A DNA stretch of 64,000 bases from Centropus unirufus (GCA_013397695.1 VYZI01000074.1:2701654-2765653), one strand, 5' to 3'; positions 13,500 to 25,000 are shown, numbered from the stretch's first letter. The notes: generated from the letters alone by a model not told the origin. Made by a program: numbers and translations.

Positions 13500-13690
13500 G
13501 CTAACTATTATCTGATGGTCCTGTTCTGCTGTTCCTGACTTTTTCATGTTCACTCAATAATGATTTTACCGAGACCACATCTCCTTGTCTTTATGAGGCA
13601 GTGTCAAAAACCTTGTTAAAATCGCTCTATGCAAACACTTAGCTCTCTCCCATCCATACATAACGACTGTGTTGTTATCAGAGTGGGAAA
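13500..13690 (-). mobile_element. Possible ancient LINE reverse-transcriptase fragment
   Basis: On the minus strand a short frame reads SDFNKVFDTAS, close to the reverse-transcriptase motif A region of CR1/L3-type LINEs (typically DFSKAFDTVSH), followed by a stop. Flanking bases also resemble decayed CR1 coding sequence when read antisense. It lies between two younger CR1 tails and could be a third, older insertion or an upstream part of the neighbouring element. The match is short, so the call is tentative. Confidence 0.42.
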
Positions 13691-13701
13691 TAATTAGCAG
13701 T

Positions 13702-14605
13702 ATCACAGAATCACAGGGGTTGGAAGGGATCTCTGGAGATCATCTAGTTCAACCACTCTGGTAAAGCAGGTTCACCTACATCAGGATGTACAAGAATGTG
13801 TGAAGGAAGATTTTTAATATTCCCAGAGGAGATTACACAGCCTCTCTGGGAAGCCTGTTCCAGTGCTCCGTCACTCTCAAAGTAACGTTTTTCCTCATTT
13901 TCAGGTAGAACTTCCTGTGTTCCAGTTGGTGCCTGTTGCCCCTTGTCCTGTAGCTTGGTGGCTTGGAAAAGAGTCTGATGCCATCTTCTTGCCACCACCA
14001 TTTAGATACATTTAAGCTTTGGCAAGATCCCGTCTCAGTCCTCTCTTTTCCAGTCCAAACAGACTGAGCTCAATGAGCTCCTCATAAGAGAGATGCTCCA
14101 GTTTCCTTATTATCTTCATGGCCCTCTACTGGACACTCTCCTGTAGTTCCTTGCCTTTCTTGAACTGTGGAGTCCAGAACTGGGCTAGTACTCCAGATGT
14201 GGCCTTACTTGGACAGAGTAGAGTCGGAGATATCCTCCTTCAATCTGCTGGTCAACCTGTTCTTAATGAATTCCAGGATGCCATCATCCTTCTTGTCCAC
14301 AAGGGCATATTGATGGGTTGTCCACAAGGGCATATTGATGGGTTGTCCATCAGGACTCCCAGATCCTTCTCCATAGAGCTGCTTTCCAACCCCTAACCTG
14401 TACTGGTGCATGGAGTTATTCCTCCCTAGGCCCAGCACTCTACACTTGTCTTTGTTGAACTTTGGTTCCTCTATACTCCACCGTCTAGCCTGTACAGCTC
14501 TTGATGAATGGAAGCACAGCTTGCCAGTGTACCAGCCACTCCTTCCAGTTTTTCATCATCAGTAAACTTGACTCGGTGCATTCTGGAACAATCCATGTGG
14601 CTGTT
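13702..14605 (-). mobile_element. CR1 LINE, 3' part of ORF2 with RT domain end
   Basis: The longest CR1 copy in the window, on the minus strand, about 0.9 kb. From the high-coordinate end the minus strand reads VKFTDDEKLEG, the decayed catalytic box (family FADDTKL), then FNKDKCRVLGLGRNNSMHQY, the usual segment after the reverse transcriptase. Further on come recognisable blocks for the C-terminal domain, then the 3' untranslated piece with AGATGATCTCCAGAGATCCC and an octamer-like tail near 13702. Frameshifts and stops are frequent and a 25-bp tandem duplication lies at 14293-14342. The subfamily differs from the copy at 12950: its tail carries the CTGCTTTACCAGAG...GGTTGAACTAGATGATC pattern. 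Confidence 0.92.
14293..14349. repeat. 25-bp exact tandem duplication inside CR1
   Basis: A 25-base unit starting TTGTCCACAAGGGCATATTG occurs twice without mismatch at 14293-14317 and 14318-14342, followed by the first seven bases of a third unit. Comparison with the expected CR1 order shows that this is a local duplication after insertion, probably by slippage. Confidence 0.95.
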
Positions 14606-16414
14606 GTTTGCATTGTTAACTTGTAGGGGCTTATGGATTATTTTTAATATTATAAAGTCCTATTCTGAAACTGAAGCCAACGGGTGTAATCATCACTCTG
14701 GCTGTGCCCTTTTAGAGGCAGGAATGCTGCTCTTATTGCTCTCTTATCGAACCTCACCTGAACTCCTCAGGTTTTTGCAGGGTACTTGGAACTAGGAACA
14801 CCGAGAGTGCTTTAGTCAGGGACTAAAGATGACTTGTGTGGCTGATCTGAAACACTAATTTATCTAAAAATCCCATCACTTTTTCTCACCCTATTCTAGT
14901 AGGAGATATTATCTTTTATCTGTGATACTATATTTAAGTCTTCCAATTTTAGTCATTGCTTTCAATAAGGCTGGAGCAAAAAAAGACTTTGACCTTCAAG
15001 AGACCATCTGTCAATAGCTTTCCTTCAGCACGTTCTCGATTTTCCTCTTACAGGGTGACTTCTCATTTTCAATTTGTGCCTTTGCTTTCCTAATTTTGTC
15101 TTTTACTGTCACACTACTTTTACCTTTAACAGCCCAGCCCAGTTTCCACTGCCTGTGTGTATTCTAGTGTTTGAAGTCAACAAAAAGCTTGTGGTTTAAC
15201 CAGTCAGGTTATTACCACTACTTTTTCTTCCGCTGCTTTGGAATAGTTTTTTCTTCTACCTGCAATCTTTGTTCTCAAAAAAAAAAAAAAAAGTCAGCTT
15301 TTCTTGAACTCCTTTTTTTTTTCTATAAACTGTCTTTACATAAGCTCCTATCTGCCTGTCCTCTGAATGTATTGAAACCTGCATCCTTGAAATTCACTGT
15401 TTTGTTCTCGCTGCTCTTTCCTTTCTTCCCTGTGGATCATAAACGTTGTCTTATGTGATCCTCATCTCAATTTCCACCTTTGCTTTTTCAGCCATTTCTT
15501 TTCTTATCTTTAGAAATCTTCCCCATACTCTCTCCTCTAGATTTTCTTCCCCTACACATCAAGAAATTGTGATCAGCACAATCTTGGATCTTGCTGAGTA
15601 CTCTGCCTGCATTTCCCGTCACACAAAACATTCTCGTAGATATTCTTTAAATGTGTGACCAACTGCCAGAGAGTGGCCCACATCTGGACAGCTGAAGTCT
15701 CTCATCATCCAAAACTGGGAGTCCATGCCCTGCCCACAGGATGTAACGGCTGATTTCTGCTAACTCTGAGCAGTTTTTGGGAATAGTTTTGAGACAATGG
15801 TGTGTACCTGAGGACAAAATTGTGTCAGAAAATATCCCAGCACTTCACTGCTATGAAAGGCAGGAAGTCAACACTGAGGAATGTGCTCTGGAGCTGTTTC
15901 ATTTTTTGCAAGAGAGTTGCTTGTCTCTTGATTTACTATTTTCTCAACTGGTTGCTGAAGAGTGCATATCCCTGGAAAACATCACCTCCTGGAGGATCTT
16001 CCCAGTAGCTCACAAAATGCCATCTCTGCGTGCACCTGTTGAGCACTAGATCATTTAACCCCTTTCCCCTGTGATCAGATGTTCAACAACTTTTCCTCTA
16101 TGTTTTGGAGTTGAAAGCTAGCCCAATGTACTAGAGAGCCATGCTTCACTCTTCCCCCTTCTTGTCCTTCATGAAATGACTGCATTCTTCTCTACTAATA
16201 TGCCAGTCACACGAGTTATCCCACCATAAGCTTATTTTATTCCTATAATTTTTTATCATTATAAGAACTTCTACTTCGTCTTATTAATCTCAAGCTTTCT
16301 TGCATTAATCTAAACAGTAAGATGTTTCATGGGCTGACCAGCATACATGGTCTCTTTCATGCCTCCTATGATCCCCTTTTTTGGATAAATCTGTGATTCT
16401 CTTTGGCTAGAAGT
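14606..16414. other. Noncoding DNA with A/T runs, no gene recognised
   Basis: No gene is recognisable. An A16 run (15277-15292) is followed by a T10 run (about 15311-15322), which generates apparent Lys- or Phe-rich peptides. Frames at 15171-15458 and 15777-16049 have no domain. The A16 run could be the tail of an old retroposed sequence, but nothing upstream is recognisable. Confidence 0.5.
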
Positions 16415-16845
16415 GGATACTGAAAATCTAGAGCACAAGTCTTATGAGGAGCAGGTGAGGGAAGTGGAGTTGTGTAGCACAGATAAGAGGAGGACAAGGG
16501 GAGACTTTATTGCTGTCTACAGCTACCTGAAGGGAGGCTGTAGGAAGGTGAGTGCTAGTCTTGTCTTCCAAGAAATAAGGGATAAGAAAACAGGAAAGGG
16601 CGTGAAGTTGAACCAGGAGAGGTTCAGATTTGGTATTAGGAAAAGATTCTTCACTGAAAGAATTATCAGGCATTGGAAGAGGCTGTACAAGGAAGTGGAT
16701 GGTGCTTTTTTGCCGTCCTCGGAGGTACTTAAAACGCATGTAGATGTGGTACTTGGGGATACGTTTTAGTAGTGGACATGGACAAGTGCACTTGGCCTTG
16801 ATCTCTAAAGTCTTTTCCAACCAAACAATTCTATGATTCTAAGAT
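16415..16845 (+). mobile_element. CR1 LINE, 5'-truncated 3' end
   Basis: Plus-strand CR1 3' end with an almost open reading frame (about 118 codons, stop near 16769). The protein contains SYEEQVREVEL, then RRTRGDFIAVYSYLKGGCRK, then RFRFGIRKRFFTERIIRHWK and LKTHVDVVLGDTF, which is the CR1 ORF2 C-terminus in order. After the stop come LDL-like bases, CTTTTCCAACC and the ATTCTATGATTCTA tail. The 5' truncation falls just before the CTTATGAGGAGC segment. The apparent start codon is GTG and has no meaning; this is a fragment of ORF2. It looks younger than its neighbours because the frame is intact. Confidence 0.95.
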
Positions 16846-16869
16846 TATAAATTCTTTCATTGCTGTAGG

Positions 16870-16885
16870 AAAAAAAAAAAAAAAA
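16870..16885 (+). repeat. A16 mononucleotide run
   Basis: Sixteen consecutive A, 25 bases past the CR1 octamer tail. CR1 elements do not normally end in poly(A), so this is probably unrelated microsatellite growth. Confidence 0.9.
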
Positions 16886-17552
16886 GAAGGAATTAATTCA
16901 GATACATTTGGTTCAACTTCAGATTAAGAAAAAAATACAGAAATAGGGCAATGGCACCCTCCCTCCATCTGAATGTTATTCGTCTTCCTGGGTTAGACTC
17001 TGCTGGAAGCACGTGATATGCTGGCAGCAACACAGCAAATGTCCAAGAGGGAAATGACAAGTTAAAACAAAAAGACAAACACATTTTTCACCCTGACAGA
17101 CAGCTGGCTTACATCTGTATTTTCACAGGCATCAACAGTGTTGACTGTTATTGTTAAACACTCAGATACTGCACTGGAGTGTCAGCGGGCCTGAATTCTC
17201 TGCAGTGTTATTGCCCACGTCTAAGAAATTCTGAAGTGATTAATGGGCTTTTGGGTCTTCCCTCCAGGATGCCTTAACGTCAAAAAAACACCGGCTGGAA
17301 AGCAGGATGCTGGGAGGGCGTTTCATGTCAGCACCGTATCCACTGCAGAAAACGTTCCCACTTGCCGGGAGGGCAGCCTCTGGGAAGGGGATGGAAGAGC
17401 AAGGCCAAGTGATCCCCCAGTGAGCTCTCATGCAGTGAGGAAATAAGAGCAGCAATGAGAATTTGGGGTTTTTTTGAGACCCTTAGACACATTAAAGCAA
17501 AATGTATTGTGTTTTGGGACACAACAATCCTGTGCATCATGACAGGCTTGGG

Positions 17553-17873
17553 GAATAGCAGCTGGCAAGCTGCCCAGAGAAGGACCTGCAGGTGTTCGTC
17601 AACAGCCAAATGAGCATGAGCCAGCAGTGTGCCCAGCTGGTCAAGAAGGCCAATGGCATCTTGGCCTTTATCAGAAACAGCGTGGCCAGCAGGGCCAGGG
17701 AGGTGACTCTGCCCCTGGACTCGGCACTGGTGAGGCTGCACCTTGAATCCTGGGTGTAGTTCTGGGTCCCTCACTACAAGAAGGGCATTGAGGTCCTGGA
17801 GTGCATACAGAGAGGAGCAACAAAGCTGGGGAAGGGGCTGCAGAATAAGGCTTATGAGGAGCGGCTGAGGGAA
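17553..17873 (+). mobile_element. CR1 LINE internal fragment lacking its 3' end
   Basis: Plus-strand piece of CR1 ORF2 in one nearly open frame: KDLQVFVNSQMSMSQQCAQL, then VKKANGILAFIRNSVASRAR, EVTLPLDSALVRLHLES, one TAG where Gln is expected, then FWVPHYKKGIEVLECIQRGA and AYEERLRE. It stops abruptly at GCGGCTGAGGGAA; the C-terminal domain, 3' untranslated region and octamer tail are missing. CR1 inserts by target-primed reverse transcription and normally keeps its 3' end, so a later deletion or rearrangement is implied. The missing part corresponds to what the copy at 16415-16845 contains. The minus-strand frame at 17328-17774 is the antisense shadow of this fragment. Confidence 0.93.
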
Positions 17874-19321
17874 TTTTATAATCGTTCTACAAGAGCTTGA
17901 AGCAAAGGCAGGGCATTTATTCCAATCAGCCTAACTGAGAAAATACCACAACAAGCTATCTTGTCAGTGCAGTAGTTGCAAATGTGCCAAAACCTGCGTG
18001 CTGAAATGGTTGTGAAAGATGTTAAAAAAGGGAGATACGGACTGATAACAGCAGGCTCTGGGCTTAAGTCCATATGCAGTCGTTCCATCTTAAACATGTC
18101 CTTGTTCTGGTTTTATGGTGTCTTCACAGCACCCACTTCATTGCATTGTAAGGTTTGCAGAACATGTAGTTATGAAGAAGGCAGTTTGGTACAGAGAACC
18201 TGCTGCTAAAAAAAGAAAGAAAACCATGAGGGAGGTGAACTTCTCTTTAGGCTCAGCATGAATCTCTGGATCTGACCTGGAGGCACCACATCACGTCCCG
18301 GTTTGGCCCTCTTTCGCACAGTGGAGAAGGGAGGACCGTACTCTGCTCCTCTCAGCATGTGGCTCCAGTGCCACATGCTTAAGTGGGCCAGGGTGAAAAG
18401 TGAGCCCCAAAAGATCTTCCTGGCCTCTGAGTCGGGGTTTGGGAAGCCCACATTTTATGTCCTCCCACAGCTCAGGGTATGACAGAAGCCTTAACTAATG
18501 ATGCATGCAAAATGGAGGCCCAAAGTGCAGGGTGATGCACAGCTATGTTTCTCTTCTGTGCCCTAGCAGATTTCTTGGGAAGCGCCCCTCAGACCCTGAG
18601 ACCTTGTGTCCTCTCAGAGGAAGGAGGCTTTTGCTTTCAAAGGAAGAGAGCCATCACAGCAGGCTCCACATCCCCCCATGCTCCTCCAGGAGAAGGAATT
18701 TGCTTGAGAGCCGGATCTGCTGCCTGCTGTGAGCTGACCAAGATCCAGTCTCTTGGGGGCCAGCACCATTTCGAGGGTGAAGCCTCCTCCTCCTTCAGAA
18801 AAGAGAGGTGCCAGCCTGTCCTTCTCTGGGCTGCCTAGCCCCCAGAGGGGTGAGAGGTGGGAATATTTAGAGCATCCCTTAAAACGCTTCTGTTTTCTAG
18901 TGCTTCTGGGAGTGTTCAGATGTACAAAGGGCTGAGGGTCTCCGGGGAGGGTGTGATATTTTTAGCTGTCACTTGGCTGATGTTTGCTGTCATGTAGAGA
19001 GAGTTTGTTATTCTTTTCTGTATAGATTATATTCTTTTAGGAATAGCAAAAGCTCCAAGAGTCTGGGATAGGTGCTTTTCCTGCATTCACATAGAAGTAA
19101 CAGTAATAATAACAACAATATCAGTAAATTAATAACTTTGCAGAAATACCCAACATTTTACAAGAACTGCCCCTCTTCTCAAAGGAAGCTGCTCAATTTT
19201 AAAAATGTATAGTCTTGCTTCAGGCTTTCTGAAGAAGAAGAAACAGGATTATGCAACTGGTATTATAGACCAGTAGTTTGCCTACCATGAACTCATGTAG
19301 CACTTGAAAACAGTAGTATTT
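17874..19321. other. Noncoding DNA, moderately G+C-rich part
   Basis: 18.2-18.9 kb is somewhat G+C-richer than its surroundings and holds overlapping frames on both strands (for example 18505-18838 plus) with no domain. The rest is AT-rich and featureless. No gene is called. Confidence 0.5.
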
Positions 19322-19452
19322 TGGCCAAAATTCAGCACATTGCTTAGGCATATGCTTAACCTTAAGCATGAGAATAGTCATATTGAAATCGGGGGGGCTG
19401 TTCACATGTTTACAGTTAAGACTCAATCTAAATGCTTTGCTGAATTTAAGCC
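19322..19452. repeat. Ancient palindromic (MITE-like) repeat, copy A
   Basis: The segment folds back on itself. The left arm begins GGCCAAAATTCAGCA and the right arm ends TGCTGAATTTAAGCC, and the arms stay alignable inward (GCTTAACCTTAAGCATGAG against the reverse complement of the CACATGTTTACAGTTAAG side) to a centre near 19388. This architecture and the wording ('aaattcagca...gcttaa...tgctgaattt') match a class of old, non-autonomous palindromic repeats that I recognise from reptile and bird genomes. No transposase is present. I do not assign a Repbase name. Confidence 0.68.
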
Positions 19453-19484
19453 TACTGGGAACTGAGAATGCTAATACAATTTTC

Positions 19485-19602
19485 AGAGCCTGACCCTGTA
19501 GAATATTAAATACAGCTGAGCCCTCTAATTCCCACTAAAGTTAATGGAATTGAGGGCACTTGGAAATCTTGGGTGCATGAAGCCCTACACAGAATCAGCC
19601 CC
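19485..19602. repeat. Ancient palindromic (MITE-like) repeat, copy B
   Basis: A second imperfect palindrome just 32 bases after copy A. The outer left arm is GCCTGACCCTGTAG and the outer right arm ends CACAGAATCAGCC. The core has CCCTCTAATTCC facing GGAATTGAGGG around ACTAAAGTTAATG, which resembles the 'cattgaagtcaatg' centre seen in related old amniote repeats. Decay is heavier than in copy A, and no coding capacity is present. Confidence 0.6.
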
Positions 19603-21924
19603 CAGCTGCAGCCACTGAAAACGTGCTCATGTGCTTCCTGAAATCAAGGAATGATGCTATTTGGTTGCAGGTTGGATACAACCTACCAAGTGTAGAGCCC
19701 TTCATCTCAAAGAGCACGTTACACTGGAAGCCTTCAGAGTTCAGAAGATGTAAGGTTACAACCATGATGACAACACACCACTGTGAGAAATTAAAAGAAA
19801 GAGGAGGGGTGATCATGGAGGATCTCAGCACAGTTTTGGGCATGCTTATTAATTATGCTTAGAATGTGATACTTCTGAGTGGTTTAGAAATATTTTCTCT
19901 TGACTTTTCATCGTGTTTGTTACTTTGCCAATTTCTTGTAGTCATTGAAGCAGAGTTTTGATACAGGTTTTGGAAAAGGAGAGCAGATCTGGCTGAAAGG
20001 TCTGTGTTTTGAGGATTTTATTTTTATTTCTATTTTTTTATTGGCTTGCACTTCATATTTTTATTATGTTTCTTATTGGAAATAGCACTTCTGATGAGGA
20101 AAATCTCCAAAATTTTTCAAACCACAAATTCAACTGCATGTTTAAAGCTCTTAAAACAGTCTGTGGAGCAGGCTGTCAGTTTTTGGGAATCAAAAATGTT
20201 GCTGAACATTTTAAATATTAGTATGAATTGCATAAAAGTGTATTTGTGTTTTCTTATTTATTTTTCTCCAAGTGTTTCAGGGAACTGACTGAAATTGTTG
20301 ACAACCCTTTTGAAACCAGTAACAATTTCTTTTTTAGTTTGCCACTAAATAGTATACAAATTTTTACAGGTTTAGAAGTTTGGATGGCTTTGCATGTTGG
20401 TTTGGGATACGTGGATAATAGGATGTGACCTGCATCTCCCATTGTGTAATCTGCGACTAGCTCACCAGGTGGCATGGTACAAAAATGAGAATAGTTTTGC
20501 TGCCTAGTGGGAGATGTAGGAAAGCCATGAAGCTCTGCGCTCTGTTTCTTTCTGGGTGAGGTCCCTCATTACACTGTATACTTCTCAATGAACTCTGTAT
20601 TGTCTTCCAACTTTACCGTGCAATATGGGCAGTAAAGACCATGTTACACTGAAAAGTAGCTTCCTACAGAATTTGACTTGGAGCAAGAATCTGCAAGGGA
20701 AGGATAATGCAGCCTGAAACTGATTTTACTCTAAATAAAGCATGCCAACTAAACGAAACAAAATTCAGCATTTAGAATTCAGCAATTAGAAATGCTGAGA
20801 AGTTTTGCCTAAATATGTAGAAGTTAAAATGGCAGTATTTCTGAGGAGGTGCTTTTAACATTTGAGCCTTGTATCCTATTTTGGATAAAAATGAATGTTG
20901 GAATTTCTAACTGGAAATTGTGCATTTCTGTCCAGTCTGAGCTAAACTGACTAGAAAAGAAAAGGCAGATCCTGACAATCAAGATATGAGGTGATGAAAA
21001 CTGGATGAAAATTCTAGTAGACCACATGGGAAGTCTGAATGATTTAAAAATTTTAGACAAAAATGCATCACATCTTGGGTAATATTTTTGTATTCTAGCC
21101 AAGAGAAAGGAGGGGAATAGCCAAAAATGTTCACCACTCCTGAAACTACATGGCAGAGAAAATGATGATGTTAAAAGCACTGGAGGGTAAGGGGTGTCCT
21201 GGAGAAAAACTGGTGCATGTTTTACTCAGGCTGGTACTGGGGTCTGAAGGAGGCTTAGAGCAGCAGGCTGGGATGTATGATGGTGTGCAGGGAAGCTGGA
21301 CTGAAAAAGGCATCTGAAGAAATCAGATCTGAAGTCATGAGAGCAAGATGAATGCCCCAGAGAGGTGGAAAAAAAAAGGAGAAATCTGACACCATGACCC
21401 TTTCCTTCTTTCCTCTTTTCCTCCTTTCCTCCTTTCCCATAGATCCTTCTTTAATATAGACGGGCCGACCTTTCCCCTGGGATTTCAGCAGAGGGCAGAA
21501 CAGTGTGGCATTCGGGTCTTGTGGCACTTCAGAGAGATTTGCACCTCCTACTGCTGTAAACACCCACAAATATCTCAAATAAGGTTTCAAGGTTTCTGCT
21601 GAAGGCAGCTGACCACATCGCCCAGTTTAACTGTGCCTAATATTTAATGCTTTCAATGGAAAGAACAAATGACTGCCTCTGAGATTTAAAGCACAAATGC
21701 AAAAGCCTAAGGGTACACAACGGTGTTGCTTGAGTGGGACCTCTTTCCCCAGGCTTTCCCATTCCCTCTCTTGTGTGCCCTGGGAATGCTTTGCCCCTCC
21801 CAGACCCCACAGATGAACAAAATGCCAGGAGACAAGTGAGGATGTTTGCACTCGCCTGTGCACTGTTGCCCTCTGCTTCTCCAAACTGCAGGGGCCACCT
21901 TACAATAACACTTATCTAGGGCTA
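19603..21924. other. Unique noncoding DNA, no gene recognised
   Basis: No transposon or gene is recognised. The largest frames are on the minus strand (20824-21180, 118 codons; 21255-21590, 111 codons) and lack any domain. A short TTTCC/TCC pyrimidine run lies at about 21401-21440. Confidence 0.5.
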
Positions 21925-22075
21925 TATATTTTCCTAGCATTGTACAAATATTAACTAATTAATACCCAGGACTCCTGTTGCCCATTCTACTGGACTCTAC
22001 CAGCCCCAGGCAAGTCATTTAACCTTGTTTGTCTTAGCTCTCCCATCTGTTATGCGTTGTTTTTAATTGTCCTCT
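21925..22075 (+). mobile_element. MIR-like ancient SINE relic
   Basis: The run CAGGCAAGTCATTTAACCTT followed by CTCTCCCATCTGTTATG matches, in order, the conserved MIR segment 'gggcaagtcacttaacctctctg...cctcatctgtaaaatg' on the plus strand. The preceding CCCAGGACTCCTG fits poorly. Just upstream, CATTGTACAAATATTAACTA plus ATTAAT resembles the opposite-strand 3' part of MIR-type SINEs ('ctttacatgtattaactcattaat'), so two facing relics may abut. Divergence is large and the assignment rests on pattern recognition only. Confidence 0.48.
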
Positions 22076-25000
22076 AAGAAGCCAAGCAAGTTGAATGAGA
22101 TTTTGGACATGTAAAAATAACTTGCACAGGATGATGTGGAATTGCCTGGCTAAGCTCCTTGTATATCCCTTGTCAATCCAGGTTATATTTTAGCATCACT
22201 AGCACAACTAGGCTAAGCACTTGGCAGACTAGGTTCATATGTGACTTCCAAGGGGAAAAATGAAGTTTTGAATAAGTTCACTTCTAATTATTGAAGGAGA
22301 GGGGGTAGAAGAGGCAATACTTAGCATGGGAGCTGCTCATGTGTCAAGTGGGAGAACACTCAACCTCTTTTAATCTACAGCAGAGTGGATCCAGAGTCCT
22401 CCATAAGACTTGTAGTGCGTTTCTCCAGTAGTCCTTGCTCCCTGGAATGGACAGTAAACGATGCAGTAAAGACTCTGGGAAGGATTCTGATGGAGAACCA
22501 ATCTCAGAGTAGACCAACGCACTTGGACCCTAATTTATGCGTTTATCTTTGGCTTGGATCCTGAGCCTGCCCTGCATACTTAGGAGGAGCAAAGCCTGTG
22601 GGATGTGGGTGGTCAGTGGTGTGCTCACCTCCACATGAGTACAATCCCCCCAGACCGCACAGCTACAAAGGGGGGCAGTTGGTGCACTGAGGCAAGACCT
22701 GAGAATGAGTTTCAAGCTTTGCAGCTGGTCCTAGATGAATGAGGTCATGAGGTCAGCCTTGCACTTTGCCCCTCCTGACCCAGAGGTGTGTTTCTCTGGA
22801 GCACAAGTATTGTGACAAAGTTGCCGAACTTTGATGCTATGATGGTCTAAATCAGGTTCCCAGGCACAGGCTGCTGGCAGGTGAGGTGTAACAAAGAAAT
22901 CTGGGCAACAGTGGTGAAGCTACTGGTGAAGACATGCCATCACGTTGCCCACAAGCATCCCTATCATGTTGTAGCAGTGTGATCCCAAGGCTCTTCTGAC
23001 ATGATTGATGGACCATGCAAGTGCCTGACATAAACCCCTCCTTCTCCATCATTTTCTCTCCCTATGCAAGACCCAGTGGATGGGAGATCCTATTATGGTA
23101 AATTGCTACCGCAGCTCTGTACACTGTGGAGTTTACCTCCAGAGGGTATCCTCACCTGCCTGGTACTCGCGGCTGCTTTGCACTGCTGGTTGGCTTTTCT
23201 CATGATTCATATACTGAGAGATCTAACTTGCACCACAAGAACCTATCAGAAGGTCATACTGCTGCCTTTCTCAAGGCAGAAGTACTAAAAAATGCTCTTA
23301 CTGGGTTTTCTGCTTCACCTGACTTTCCCCTTAAACGGAGCTTGTTTCTCAGCATGCTCTTAAAAACAAAAGGAGAACTCGGAGTCCTTTATGCAGGGAG
23401 CATTGCTTTTCCAAAAGCTCAGGTTTTACAATGCCGTTTTCAAAAGGTAGGAAGATAAAAATTCCACTAAAAAACATTTCTGACCGAGTAAAATGCCTTT
23501 CACCGATTTAAATGGTTTTGATATGGTTTTATTAAGATGGCTTTGCAACCTGCATTTTCAAATGGAGAGATAAACATGTAAAAATTTGACCTAGCAAAGC
23601 ACTTAAGTATATACAGTCAACCCCATACACAGAAGGTGGCAGGTTGGATTAAAGACATTAAGGGGCAGGATTATACACAAACATTTGCAAAGCTGGTTTT
23701 ACTTTTTGATGAAAATGCAAAGCTGGCCCTTTTAAGGTTGAGGCTCTAACATGTATCATTGCAAGCGCCTGTGTAGCGTTGCAGGATGTCCTGGGCGTAA
23801 TCAATAAGCACATGAGAAAAGCTCTGAAACTGCAGCTTTCACAACGCAGTGAATTCTTGAAAGTATGGGAAATCTGCTTTTAAATCAAGGCTGAGTTAAA
23901 CTGTGTTTACAGCTGTTAATATAAACAAGGAAACCTAGCTACAGAGCTCACAGCAGGACTGCAACATCATGTTTTTGTTACACTGACTGAAAACTATGCA
24001 TAATAATCAGCAGATTATTTGGTATTTAAATACAAGTATGGATTCACTTATAAACCTCTGAAGATGGATATTAAATTAAGGCTCCTTAACTCTGTCATCC
24101 TTTTGCAAATACCTAGCAGTTAAATGCTGCTAATATTTGTGTACAACAAATCTGGATTTAAAATGGTTGCAATTAAGCAGTTAAATACTGTAATCAATAG
24201 TCAAACTCCAAATTAGCTCAGCTCAGTGAGTATGGTAAATATGGAAAGGGGGGGAGATAGAGCAGGAAGACATGGATTAGACACACACATTATTAAAACA
24301 GCTTTTCTTGATGTATGTAACTTCCTGGGTGCCTACTGCTCTGTGGTGTGTGAAATAAAAGAGTGGAAAAATGGCATCTCTATTTTGTTGAGTGGGATTT
24401 GTTTGAAAGAGTTACATCCTCTTCCGGCAGTGAAATGAGCTTTGGGATTTCAAAATGCCTAGCTTTTGGAACACTTGTATGCAAATATCGTTTGGAAAAA
24501 AAAATTGCTTGTGCTACCCCATGAACTCCTCCCCAGACAGTAAAATAGTATGGGAACACAAAGAAAGGTAATGAGGATATATCAAAATTATTTCTGGCAC
24601 TTCTATGACCCAATTTTGATCTTGTGTGACTTAAAGGAGCTTTTGTTTTAATTTAACACTTTGCCAGGAAAATAAAACTGAGCAGTGGTGTTGAAATAGC
24701 ACAAGTAAGCTGAAAAAATGTCCTTCGAACAGCCGTGGAGAACACATGCCTGGAGAACACAGTTGTATGTTCTTAGCTGGTGGATCCCTGTTCAGTTTTA
24801 CTCTTTCTGCTTTCCAGTGGAAAACACATGGTTTGCAAATAATGCATATGAATCTGACAGAAAGGCCACAAGTGGCAGGGTGTCCTGATTCCATGGTGTT
24901 GTATGCATGTGCCATGCTTCACCTCTGAGAAACTCCTGTGATTGTATCAACTTCTTCAAGGCTTTGCAGGACCAAAGCCCTTTTGTCTCAATAGTTTTCA

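Noticed and set aside
15277..15322. A16 then T-run as a possible processed-pseudogene tail
   Set aside because: No recognisable coding or repeat sequence precedes the A-run, and no target-site duplication was noticed.
17328..17774. 148-codon minus-strand frame
   Set aside because: Antisense shadow of the plus-strand CR1 fragment at 17553-17873.
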